Shown in pieces: positions 1-8,302 of a DNA stretch of 64,000 nt (the stretch's first letter is position 1; every line of letters starts with the position of its first letter). Below the pieces are notes generated by a model. The model searched no databases. It had not been told where the DNA came from and saw only the letters and a program-made list of their open reading frames with translations. This DNA is from Anaerolineae bacterium (GTDB lineage Bacteria > Chloroflexota > Anaerolineae > Promineifilales > Promineifilaceae). A program made the position numbers and the translations under genes. The stretch is from the NCBI GenBank assembly GCA_023382655.1, contig JAHDWK010000003.1, positions 248,001 to 312,000 on the forward strand, given 5' to 3'.

Positions 1-3000
1 GGCATACGCCCCTAACTGTGGCGAGGGGGCCGCCAGTTCAGCCACATTCAGGCGGCAAATGGAGTAATACATGGCCGCCACCGTCTGGCTGGCGTTAAAA
101 TGCGCCTCCGCCAGATAATCATAGGCACAGGCCGCCGTCACCAATCGCTCTGATTCCGCCGCTTTCGTGTGCAGGTAACGGCCGGGGAAAAACCGGTGCA
201 GCGCCTGCAAGCCATATTGCCCGGCCGTGCCCAACGCCAGCCGCGCTGCTGCTTGATGCACCGGAAAACCGAGCAGGATGAGCGCCTGTTCCAGGTAAGC
301 AATGGACAGAGTAGATCGGCCTGATTGCAGCAGCGCCTGGCCCATGTACCGGTTCCATTTGCCTTCTTGCAGCCAGGTTATCTCCTGCCGCGCCGGGGAA
401 TCAGCCGGTAATTGTTTGAGCAGCGCCAACAAATTGCCCAAGAATTGGGCCGCTTCCCGCATCGCGCCGTTATGGAGGGCCTGCATTCCGGCTTTGTCCA
501 GGTACTCTATGGCCTTACGCGCCGTCTGCTCATCGCTCTGGCCCAGGCTGGCCGCCAGATGCCAGTGGTAAGCCAGCAGCGGGTAGATGGAGGAGAGGTC
601 GCCGGTAAAAGCGAGTTCGTACCATTCGGCCACGGCCCGGTGCATCTGCTGGCGCTGGGCATACAGCATCAGGTTATAGGCCACTTCGCGGGAGAGGACG
701 TGGCGAAAGATGTAGCTGACCTCCGGTTCGGCGGTGTAGTAGGGCGTGATATTGAGGCGATCCAGGTCAGATACATAAAGTGAAACCTGTTCGCGCTCTT
801 CAGCAAAGGGATAGATGCCGGCCAACAGTTGCAGGGCAAAAATGCGGCCAATGACGCTGGCGACTTTCACCGTGAGTTGTTGTTCGGTGGAAAGGCGGCT
901 GATGCGGGTGGTGATGACGCCTTCGATGGTGGTGGGAAATTGGATTTTTTGCAGGTCGCCGGTGACGCGGCAACGGCCGTCCGCCACCACAATATGCCCT
1001 TCATCCCGCAGTGCATAGGCGATCTCCTCGCTGAAAAAGGGGTGTCCCTCGGCGGTGCGCTGAATAAGGTCGGCCACGCTCTGCGGCAGAGAGGCCACAC
1101 CTAACCGCTGCTGCACCAGTTCCCGCGCTGCATTGCTGCCCAACGACTCCAGGCGCAGGGTGTGAGTGGTGGGGGCGTTGAGCAGGGTACGCGCTTCGTC
1201 GGGCAGGTCTTGCTCTGCCTGGGCAGTCAACGGCCGCCCCGTCAGCAATATCAGCAACGGGTGAATTTGATTCCGCACCGCCGCCAGCAGTCGCCAGGAG
1301 GCAGAATCCAGCCATTGTCCATCCTCTACCAGCAGCACATGAGGTTGGCCCGGCGGGCCTTGCCGTTGCAACAATGTCAATAACAAATCGCGGGTGTTGT
1401 CGGCCCGGTTTTCTTGCGCCATTTGGGCGGTGACGGCCGTGTCCGGCAAATCTACGGGCAGTAGTGGATTGAGCAAAGGCAGCAGAGGCAGCAGCGCCGG
1501 GCTGCCCGCCAACCGTTCCGCCAACAATTGCTGCACGGTAGACACATCCGGCCGGCCTTCATGCTCCAATCCCAACAGATTGACAAACAACGGCCGCCAG
1601 GCATGGTAAGGTGTATGTTGCTCAATCGCCTCTGCCGCCACATACCAGACCGGAATTTCCTGCCGAATGACGCTTTGTAAGGCTGTTTCTACCAGATGAG
1701 ATTTGCCGATCCCGGCCTCCCCTTCCACCAGCGCCAGCCCATCTTCGCCTCTGCTGATGAGCGCCTCTATGTGCTGTTGCAACGCGGCCAGTTCAATGGA
1801 ACGGCCTAACAACGGCCAGTGGGCGGCTATCTCTTGCCGGTTTGCCAGACCGGGCTGAATCGTTGTCTGTGGCTGGTAGACAGTAACGGCCGTTGCTCTG
1901 CCTTTGAGCGCCAGCGGCAACATGGTTTGGTAGGTGACGCTATGGGCGGTGGCCTGGTATGTGGTTTCATCGCACAAGGCGACCACCCCCACATCCTGGC
2001 TCATTTCCCCGGCGGCCGACATCAACCGAGCGCTCAGGTTCACCACATCTCCCAGGAAAGTGTATTCACGCCGTGTATCATTTCCCTGCTCACCGCAAAA
2101 GACGCGCCCGGTGGTAATGCCTAGCGCTGCCCGCACGCCCAACGCTGCCAATACCGGGTTGAGCGCCAGAGCAAATTGCACCCCGCGCAGAGGGTCGTTT
2201 TCATGGGTAAACGGAGGCAATCCCAAGACCATCAGCAGATACGTACCCTTATCGTCAACCACGATGCGCGTCCAGTGGCCTTCATAACGGTAGAGCAGTT
2301 CTTGCACGGTCGTCACGGCCCGCTGCAAGGTGGACATGGCCTCCGGCTGCTCATAATCAATATCCACCTGCAAGAACAGGATGGTCAGGCGGCGCAGTTC
2401 GGCCAGCCAGCCATGACGGCTGGCGGCGAGATGTTGCTGCACAAAATGGGGGACGTAGCGGCGTAGTTGGCTCTCTGTTTCCGGGGGCAGTACAAGAGGA
2501 GATAGGGGGGGTAACGGCCGTAACTCCTTCACTCCTCTCAGCCGCATCACCCCGTCCGCCAGCCGCTCCCCTTGCGCCGCTTCCCCAACCAACGCCCAGG
2601 CCTCGCCAGAAACAACCACCTCACCCGCCGCCGCCCATGTCGTTAGTCGGCCAATTTGGGCTACTGATGCCCCTGTCACCAGATATTGCCAGCGATCATG
2701 CAGACCGCCCACACTGGTGGCGCGTACCAAACCGGCCGTTAGCAGACATTTGATATACAGCCGCATACCGGGCTGTGCCTCATAGCCATTAAGCGCCTCT
2801 TCCAACCGCCAGGCGCAATGCAGCGCCCGCTGGACTGCTGCCGGTAACGGCTGTTCAGCAGCCGCAGGCCAGACAACGATCACGGCGTCACCCACAAAAT
2901 GCACAATCTGGCCGCCCTGTCCGGCGATGATGGTGATCATCTGGTCAAAGTAGCGATTCAGAATGTGGGAAAGCTCTTCCGCTCCTACCACACCCCGCAC

Positions 3001-3171
3001 CGCCAACGTTTCCGTGAGCCGGGTAAAACCGGAAATATCCACCACCAATCCGGCAGCGGGCCATTCGTCGTAGGTCGGGGCCAGGGTGGGCGGCTGCCCG
3101 GCAGCCAACTGCCGCGCAATGGGATCAGGCACATAACTTTGTAACACCGGAATAGGGGAAATAGTTGACAT
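1..3171 (-). CDS. Adenylate/guanylate cyclase - AAA ATPase - TPR regulator (3' partial)
   Basis: The reading frame is open from an ATG at 3171 to the window edge (1057 codons), so the C-terminus lies outside. The N-terminus (about residues 25-180) is a class III nucleotide cyclase domain, with VVDISGFTRLTE and a downstream GDAVIVVWP. A second cyclase-like domain (about 240-420) contains VQFALALNP and EYTFLGDVVNLSARL. An AAA/STAND ATPase follows, with Walker A GEAGIGKS at 484-491 and a Walker B-like LLVEDGQW near 607. The rest is helical and TPR-like. Such proteins are large cytosolic signalling ATPases that may make cyclic nucleotide. The neighbour at 3882 has a cyclic-nucleotide-binding domain. 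No strong ribosome binding site is visible. Family assignment is firm; cyclase activity is not tested. Confidence 0.88.
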   Translation of the reverse strand, partial: MSTISPIPVLQSYVPDPIARQLAAGQPPTLAPTYDEWPAAGLVVDISGFTRLTETLAVRGVVGAEELSHILNRYFDQMITIIAGQGGQIVHFVGDAVIVVWPAAAEQPLPAAVQRALHCAWRLEEALNGYEAQPGMRLYIKCLLTAGLVRATSVGGLHDRWQYLVTGASVAQIGRLTTWAAAGEVVVSGEAWALVGEAAQGERLADGVMRLRGVKELRPLPPLSPLVLPPETESQLRRYVPHFVQQHLAASRHGWLAELRRLTILFLQVDIDYEQPEAMSTLQRAVTTVQELLYRYEGHWTRIVVDDKGTYLLMVLGLPPFTHENDPLRGVQFALALNPVLAALGVRAALGITTGRVFCGEQGNDTRREYTFLGDVVNLSARLMSAAGEMSQDVGVVALCDETTYQATAHSVTYQTMLPLALKGRATAVTVYQPQTTIQPGLANRQEIAAHWPLLGRSIELAALQQHIEALISRGEDGLALVEGEAGIGKSHLVETALQSVIRQEIPVWYVAAEAIEQHTPYHAWRPLFVNLLGLEHEGRPDVSTVQQLLAERLAGSPALLPLLPLLNPLLPVDLPDTAVTAQMAQENRADNTRDLLLTLLQRQGPPGQPHVLLVEDGQWLDSASWRLLAAVRNQIHPLLILLTGRPLTAQAEQDLPDEARTLLNAPTTHTLRLESLGSNAARELVQQRLGVASLPQSVADLIQRTAEGHPFFSEEIAYALRDEGHIVVADGRCRVTGDLQKIQFPTTIEGVITTRISRLSTEQQLTVKVASVIGRIFALQLLAGIYPFAEEREQVSLYVSDLDRLNITPYYTAEPEVSYIFRHVLSREVAYNLMLYAQRQQMHRAVAEWYELAFTGDLSSIYPLLAYHWHLAASLGQSDEQTARKAIEYLDKAGMQALHNGAMREAAQFLGNLLALLKQLPADSPARQEITWLQEGKWNRYMGQALLQSGRSTLSIAYLEQALILLGFPVHQAAARLALGTAGQYGLQALHRFFPGRYLHTKAAESERLVTAACAYDYLAEAHFNASQTVAAMYYSICRLNVAELAAPSPQLGAYA

Positions 3172-3324
3172 GAGCTTTTACCAATACGCAGAGCATACAG
3201 GGCGTGAGAATCCAGGTTTCTTGGCGAAACCCGACGTCTACAAGGATAGCGGAAAACGGCCGTTTGTGTAGGTACTCTTGGCAAGGATCGGCAAAGCTAA
3301 ATTCAAGATCAGTATATATGGCTC

Positions 3325-3810
3325 TTATGAAGCCGCGGGAGGTTTGTTTTCCTGGTCATCAGCCGGGGGGTTGTCGGCGGCGAGGCGGCGGGCCAACTGG
3401 TCTACCCGGCGGCTGGCCCAACGGAGGGTGGCCGTGGCCGCTTTCCCACCTTCAGCTTTCCAGTCTGTTTCGCGCAGGCGGGTTTCCAGATTGGCCTTTT
3501 GCTGGCGGGCCTGCTCTTCAGCCGCTTTTACCAGATGTTCGTGCAGCAGGTCGGCGCTTTTGGCGGCTACGGCCGTAGCCCCCTTTTGTGCCCCCTTTTT
3601 CACCGCTCCGGTCACGGTTTTGCGCGCTTCACTGTCCCACCCTTTCTGCGCCGCCTGTGCCGCCGCGCCGGTCACCGCCTGCGCCGCGCCTTTGCCCGCC
3701 TGGGCGGCCCGCTCTTTGATGGTGGCGGCACGGCCGTCGTCCGGCGTCGCCGGTGGCGTTTCCTCTTCGTCGGGAATTTCGATCTTGAGAATTTCTGGTG
3801 ATTCATCCAT
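3325..3810 (-). CDS. Ala-rich charged hypothetical protein
   Basis: This 161-residue protein has an acidic, Pro-rich N-terminus (residues 1-25, EIPDEEETPPATPDD). A long helical Ala/Lys/Gln-rich middle follows, with AAQA/GAAQ-like repeats, and then an Arg-rich C-terminus. No signal peptide, membrane segment or catalytic motif is seen. The composition resembles phasin-like or histone-like amphipathic helical proteins, but I do not recognise a family. It lies 71 bp after the histidine kinase gene on the same strand and may be co-transcribed with it. The opposite strand is also open here, as is common in GC-rich Ala-coding DNA. Confidence 0.6.
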   Translation of the reverse strand: MDESPEILKIEIPDEEETPPATPDDGRAATIKERAAQAGKGAAQAVTGAAAQAAQKGWDSEARKTVTGAVKKGAQKGATAVAAKSADLLHEHLVKAAEEQARQQKANLETRLRETDWKAEGGKAATATLRWASRRVDQLARRLAADNPPADDQENKPPAAS

Positions 3811-3881
3811 GATTTTTTCCTGCGCGCCATACGCAGTGGGTTAACAGATGTTGCAAGCCAGGGGGAAAGGCGATTCCCGCG

Positions 3882-5069
3882 TTATGCGGCCCGGTGCGGC
3901 AAGATGATGGTAAAGGTGCTGCCCGCCCCCGGTGTACTGCCGACGGTGATACGGCCGTGATGCCGATCCACCACAAACTTGGCAATCGTCAGCCCCACAC
4001 CCAAACCGGGGAAAAGGTGCGTAGCCCCCTCCTTTTCCAGCCGGTAAAACGCATCAAAAATACGTTCTGCTTCCGCTTCGGCAATGCCAATACCCTCGTC
4101 TTGAATAGCAATCGCCACCCCCATCCCATTATCCCGGTAAGCCCGGATGGCCACCGGCGTCTTATCCGGCGAATACTTGAAGGCATTTTCCAACAGCGCC
4201 CGAATGGCCAGCACCAGACCGCGCCGGTCAGCGAAAATTTCGGGCACATCCGGGGCAATGTCCATCGTCACCCGTACCGCTTCGGCTTCCATGGTAGCAC
4301 GCGCCGTGTTTAACGCCTCAATTAAAATATCGGGCACATTGATGTATTCATAATCGGTCGCTTTGGGGTGCATTTCATACAGCAGCAGCAGATCATTGGT
4401 ATGGCCGATAATCTTCTCCACATTGCGTGTAATGGAAGCCAGCGCCACTTTGAGCGAATTGCCAGACATCGCCCCCTGGTTAATCAGACCCAGATAACCA
4501 CGAATAGAAGTAAGCGGGGTGCGCAGTTCATGGGACAGAGTCACAATCACCTGGGACCGCAGCGCCTCTTGAGCTTCCAGGTTGGCATACGCTTCCTGTA
4601 AGGCCTCGTTCTTGAGGTTTAATTCGTTAATAACCGCCCGGTCAGTGCGGCGAATGTGGCCGATAATCTGGCGCATGAGGGTACGCAGCAAACTGGGATT
4701 GGTGCGGGCAATGGACATAAAGTCAGTTTCGTTGATCTCGATGACGCGACATTCTGTTTTGGTACGGATGGTAGCCATGCGCGAGGTTTCACCCAAGAAG
4801 GCCATTTCGCCAAAGTAACGGGTGGGACCAAGCGTATCTACCAGAATTTCCTGGTGATCATCGGCGTGAACAACAATATGCACTTCTCCTTCCTGCAAAA
4901 GGAAGAGGGAGTCCCCTTCATCCCCCTCCTGGAAAATGTCAAAATTGGCCGGGAAGGTACGCACCTGGGCGGCCTGCACCAGTGCTTCGATGTCATTGCG
5001 GCTCAGGTCGGGAAAGGCTGTGTGCAGCAGTTGAATTGTGTCATGGGTCAAAAGGGCGTTGGTTGTCAT
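3882..5069 (-). CDS. Cyclic nucleotide-binding sensor histidine kinase
   Basis: This 395-residue protein begins with a CRP-like cNMP-binding domain (residues 15-135) that includes the phosphate-binding-cassette-like FGEMAFLGETSRMA. A coiled-coil linker (about 145-172) leads to a HisKA domain with H-box SHELRTPLTS (His about 180) and a HATPase with ENAFKYSP (about 293), DEGIGI and GLGVGL boxes. It has no membrane segment, so it is probably cytosolic. It should autophosphorylate in response to a cyclic nucleotide or similar ligand; no partner regulator is adjacent. The cyclase-type gene downstream on the same strand could supply the ligand (inference). It is divergent from the kinase-FHA gene at 5296. 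Confidence 0.93.
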   Translation of the reverse strand: MTTNALLTHDTIQLLHTAFPDLSRNDIEALVQAAQVRTFPANFDIFQEGDEGDSLFLLQEGEVHIVVHADDHQEILVDTLGPTRYFGEMAFLGETSRMATIRTKTECRVIEINETDFMSIARTNPSLLRTLMRQIIGHIRRTDRAVINELNLKNEALQEAYANLEAQEALRSQVIVTLSHELRTPLTSIRGYLGLINQGAMSGNSLKVALASITRNVEKIIGHTNDLLLLYEMHPKATDYEYINVPDILIEALNTARATMEAEAVRVTMDIAPDVPEIFADRRGLVLAIRALLENAFKYSPDKTPVAIRAYRDNGMGVAIAIQDEGIGIAEAEAERIFDAFYRLEKEGATHLFPGLGVGLTIAKFVVDRHHGRITVGSTPGAGSTFTIILPHRAA

Positions 5070-5080
5070 TGTCCACCTTT

Positions 5081-5113
5081 AGACCTGACCGGTTTCAAAA
5101 ATCTGTCAGGTCT
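5081..5113. repeat. AGACC...GGTCT hairpin element, copy 1
   Basis: A 33-nt imperfect inverted repeat starts AGACCTGACCGGTTT and ends with TCTGTCAGGTCT. It is just upstream of the histidine kinase start codon at 5069. The outer AGACC/GGTCT ends and the A/T-rich TTTcAAAA loop are shared with copies at 8263, 12295, 21206, 54461 and 59553. Confidence 0.75.
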
Positions 5114-5295
5114 GGGCATTTTAACATAGGTGGGGGGATATAGTGTGCATAATTTACGGCCGTTTCACCCACCATGTACTTTGTTCCTACCGGCCCGACC
5201 CCTCCTTTATAATTCACGCCCCTTGAATGGTATGGTAGCATACCAAATTTATACTTGCTGCAAAAAGCCGGGCGCTGCTCCCGTATTGGTGTTGT

Positions 5296-7839
5296 ATGGA
5301 CAATTTTATCGGCAAGAAGATAGAGCAATTTTTAATTGAGTCGTTTGTGGGCAAAGGCAAAACCGGCTCCGTTTACCAGGCGCGTGACCTGAATCTGGAT
5401 CGCTCGGTGGCCATTAAGCTGTTATCCCCCGAACTGGCTATCCATCCTGGCATTCAGCGCCAGTTGGCGCAGGCGGCCCGCAATGTCTCCTCCCTGACCC
5501 ATCCTTCCATTGTCACGCTGTATAACTTGGGCAACCAGAACGGCCGTGCCTATCTGGTGACGGACTTTGTGAACGGCATCAGCCTGGACAAAGCTCTGCT
5601 GCGTCTGAACAGCCGCAGCCAGTTTATGCCATTGCATGAAGTGCTGCATATCATGGCGCAGGCGGCTGATGCGTTGAGCGCCGCTCACCAGGCCGGCGCC
5701 TTGCATTTGAACCTGAAACCCAGCAACATTCTCATCAAACGGCAGCAACGGCCGTCCCGCCCCGGCGATTTTTCCTTGCGCGCCATGCTGACAGATTTTG
5801 GCCTGGCGCTCATCCCCGAAACCGGCATTCAAACCGCATTTATTGACCTGCACAGTAACTATGCCTACTTGGCGCCGGAGCAATGCACCAATGGGGCGGT
5901 GGACGGCCGTACCGATGTTTACAGCCTGGGCATCGTTTTATATGAGTTGTTAACAGGGCGTGTCCCATTTGCTGTGCAATCACCCACTGAAGCAATTATG
6001 CGCCATTCGGTGGAGTCGCCGCTGCCGGTACGGGATTTGCGCCCGGACGTGCCACCTGCGGTCACAAATGTGGTGTATACCGCTCTGGCCAAAGACCCGG
6101 CTAAACGGTTTCAGATAGCCGAGCAGATGGCCGATGCCCTACGCCAGGCCGGTGAGGCATTATTGGTTACAGAAAATGGGATTGCCATACGGCCGTCTGT
6201 CCCGGCGCGCACCCGCACCCTGGCCGAATTGACCGGTCGTCACAAGAATGGGCTGGGAAAAGAAACAACGGCCGTGCAAACCGAACCCCCTACCCCGCCT
6301 GAATCCACTCTACCACCGGCGCGGCAACCAATTTTCAATTCACCGGTGCTGGCCTTATCCGAGACAATGCCGGTACAACCCCAGTTTGACACGCCTGTTT
6401 TTAATGTCGTGGCGCATGATGTGGACATTCAGGTCAACCACATCCCGGAAACGGCCCCTGCGGCAGGCTTAGGGCAGGCCGAAGTCCCGCCATTTACCGT
6501 GCCTTTTAACGAGGCGGTACCAGCGCAGCCTACGCCGCCATATGCCATGCCTGTGGCGGCCACGGCAGCGGTAGCGGACGCGCCCACCGACGTGCATGTG
6601 CTGGACGTACCGCCAGAGGCGGCCCAAATTGTCATCATTCGCCAGGGGCGTGGCCCTCGTCGGGCCACACTCAACAAACCCCAGATTTTGATTGGCCGGG
6701 CCAAAGACAATGATATTGTGCTAAACGCGCGCGACGTTTCCCGGTATCATGCCCGGCTGGATTGGGTCAACGGCCGTTGGCGGATCACCGATTTGGATAG
6801 TAGCGCCGGCACCTTTGGCGATGGTCATCGCCTGAGCGTCAATGAACCGGAAAGCTGGCTGCCGGGGCAGATCATGCAGATAGGCTCCTATTTTCTGCAT
6901 TGGGCCGCCGCCACTGAACTGGAAACCACCGCCAATGTGGTTAACGAAGAGCCAAAAACGGAACTGTTCCAAGTGGCTCAGGACACCAGCCAGGTGCAAA
7001 GCACCAGCGGCCACTTCTGTGTGGCGCTGCATCCGGCGCTGCTGACCATGATGGCCGGCGACCAAACCACTGTCCAGGTGGAGCTTTTTAATCAAGGCCC
7101 GGCTACTGATACGTTGAAGCTGGCGATTAATGGGTTGCCGTCGGGTATCTATTCATTGACCCAGCATTTTTTAACGCTGGCGCCAGGCGCGCGAGCCAAT
7201 ATCCCCCTGGTGCTGCAACTACCAACAACGGGTACATTGATGTCTTATCGTATTGCTGCCGGCAATTACCCATTTGAACTGCTAGTACATTCCAAAACGA
7301 ATGAAGCGGAGACGGCCGTTATCGCCGGTATGCTCATCGTGACCACCCAAGAGCATTTTTCGCTCAATCTGTGGCCGACGCAGATTGATGATGGTGACAA
7401 TATCCGCATTCTGCTGCGCAATGAGGGCAATGTGCCCAACATCTACAGTTTGGTGGGGCGTGATGAAAAGAGCCTGGTGCAGTTTGGTGGGCAACGGGGC
7501 CGGATGCAGCTCAGGCCCGGTGAAGCAATTACCCAGGTCGTCACAGTACGCACCCGACAACGGCCGTTATTTGGCCGTGAGCAATTACTCCCCTTTGAAG
7601 TGGAAGTACGCACCGAAAACGGCCAGCAGCAGGTGAAAGCCGGACAGATACGGGTGCAACCCCAGGTGCCACGTTGGGCCGTGTGGCTCAGCACCGCCAT
7701 ATTTGTGCTGTTGTTAGGCGTATTGCTGGTGACGGCCGTGATCACCCAGGGCCAGGTGCAGTGGCAATCACCCGCACCGACAGACGTCACCCCGGCCAGC
7801 CAACCGCTGACCGACTCTCTCCATACTTCCCCCTTTTGA
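5296..7839 (+). CDS. Ser/Thr protein kinase-like FHA membrane protein (altered catalytic loop)
   Basis: This 847-residue protein has an N-terminal PknB-type kinase fold (1-275) with GKGKTGSVYQ, VAIK, TDFG (D167) and YLAPEQ. The catalytic loop reads HLNLKPSN (137-144) instead of HRDxKPxN, so the catalytic Asp is Asn and activity is doubtful. A Pro-rich linker, an FHA phosphothreonine-binding domain (about 447-530, with GRAKDND and SRYHARL) and a beta-rich domain resembling extracellular CARDB/NEW3 modules (about 560-780) follow. One membrane helix is at about 795-815 (WAVWLSTAIFVLLLGVLLV). With a single C-terminal helix, the topology of the beta domain is unclear. It may be a pseudokinase scaffold. 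Confidence 0.9.
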   Translation: MDNFIGKKIEQFLIESFVGKGKTGSVYQARDLNLDRSVAIKLLSPELAIHPGIQRQLAQAARNVSSLTHPSIVTLYNLGNQNGRAYLVTDFVNGISLDKALLRLNSRSQFMPLHEVLHIMAQAADALSAAHQAGALHLNLKPSNILIKRQQRPSRPGDFSLRAMLTDFGLALIPETGIQTAFIDLHSNYAYLAPEQCTNGAVDGRTDVYSLGIVLYELLTGRVPFAVQSPTEAIMRHSVESPLPVRDLRPDVPPAVTNVVYTALAKDPAKRFQIAEQMADALRQAGEALLVTENGIAIRPSVPARTRTLAELTGRHKNGLGKETTAVQTEPPTPPESTLPPARQPIFNSPVLALSETMPVQPQFDTPVFNVVAHDVDIQVNHIPETAPAAGLGQAEVPPFTVPFNEAVPAQPTPPYAMPVAATAAVADAPTDVHVLDVPPEAAQIVIIRQGRGPRRATLNKPQILIGRAKDNDIVLNARDVSRYHARLDWVNGRWRITDLDSSAGTFGDGHRLSVNEPESWLPGQIMQIGSYFLHWAAATELETTANVVNEEPKTELFQVAQDTSQVQSTSGHFCVALHPALLTMMAGDQTTVQVELFNQGPATDTLKLAINGLPSGIYSLTQHFLTLAPGARANIPLVLQLPTTGTLMSYRIAAGNYPFELLVHSKTNEAETAVIAGMLIVTTQEHFSLNLWPTQIDDGDNIRILLRNEGNVPNIYSLVGRDEKSLVQFGGQRGRMQLRPGEAITQVVTVRTRQRPLFGREQLLPFEVEVRTENGQQQVKAGQIRVQPQVPRWAVWLSTAIFVLLLGVLLVTAVITQGQVQWQSPAPTDVTPASQPLTDSLHTSPF

Positions 7840-7863
7840 AAACCCGATCCTCTGCACTATAAT
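7836..7863 (+). promoter_or_regulatory. Sigma70-type promoter of the small membrane protein gene
   Basis: TTGAAA at 7836-7841 and TATAAT at 7858-7863 are separated by 16 bp. The -35 box overlaps the stop codon of the upstream kinase gene. The AAGGAG-type ribosome binding site of the next gene follows about 20 bp downstream. Confidence 0.65.
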
Positions 7864-7897
7864 CGTGCCAATTTTCACAGAAGGAGTTTAACCGGTT

Positions 7898-8212
7898 ATG
7901 CAAACTGGAAAATGGTGGCGATTGATGATGGTGTTGGCGCTTTTGGTGGCGATGGTCGCACCGACGGCCGTATTTGCTCTGGAAAACAATGGCGGTAAAC
8001 AAGAGGGCACGGCCGTGTCTTATCAGCATGAGGATGAGAATACGGAAGAAGAAGTGGGGGCGCAAGAAGGCAGCAGCGATGGCGTCGGTTTTGTCCTTAC
8101 GCTCATTATTGGCCTTATTGCCTTGATTATTTTTGTGGTAGCCATTTTAGGGGCAGTCGGTTTGGGCATCATCGGCATTGGTTATGCCTCGGTTAGCCCC
8201 GGCGAAGAATAG
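7898..8212 (+). CDS. Small membrane protein with signal-anchor N-terminus
   Basis: This 104-residue protein has a hydrophobic N-terminal segment (WWRLMMVLALLVAMVAPTAVFA, given here as residues 6-27), probably a signal peptide cleaved after VFA. An acidic Glu-rich stretch follows (about 35-60). A long, very hydrophobic Gly/Ile/Leu segment (about 63-97, LIIGLIALIIFVVAILGAVG) can span the membrane. Its own promoter and an AGAAGGAG ribosome binding site precede the ATG. I do not recognise a family. Its position after the kinase-FHA gene suggests a related envelope role, but nothing more can be said. Confidence 0.7.
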   Translation: MQTGKWWRLMMVLALLVAMVAPTAVFALENNGGKQEGTAVSYQHEDENTEEEVGAQEGSSDGVGFVLTLIIGLIALIIFVVAILGAVGLGIIGIGYASVSPGEE

Positions 8213-8219
8213 TCACCCC

Positions 8220-8251
8220 AGCCATCAGGTTTTTGAAAAAACCGAATGGCT
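8220..8251. repeat. Hairpin AGCCAT...ATGGCT
   Basis: A 32-nt inverted repeat with a GGTTTTT-g-AAAAAACC core lies just after the stop codon at 8212. Its core resembles the AGACC/GGTCT hairpins, and a second hairpin follows directly. Confidence 0.6.
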
Positions 8252-8262
8252 ATTTACACAGC

Positions 8263-8300
8263 AGACCCGAAGGGTTTCAGAAAACCCTTCGGGTCTTTGT
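8263..8300 (+). terminator. Terminator made of an AGACC...GGTCT hairpin (copy 2)
   Basis: A perfect 15-bp stem (AGACCCGAAGGGTTT with AAACCCTTCGGGTCT) has a short loop and is followed by TTTGTCGTTATTTT. It lies between convergent genes (7898+ and 8303-) and can serve as a bidirectional terminator. The same stem sequence recurs inverted inside the helicase gene at 54461. Confidence 0.75.
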
Positions 8301-8302
8301 CG

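Noticed and set aside
3278..3844. 188-codon plus-strand frame over 3325-3810
   Set aside because: It is Arg/Ala/Ser-rich with no motif. The minus frame is acidic and helical and in line with its neighbours, though confidence is only moderate.
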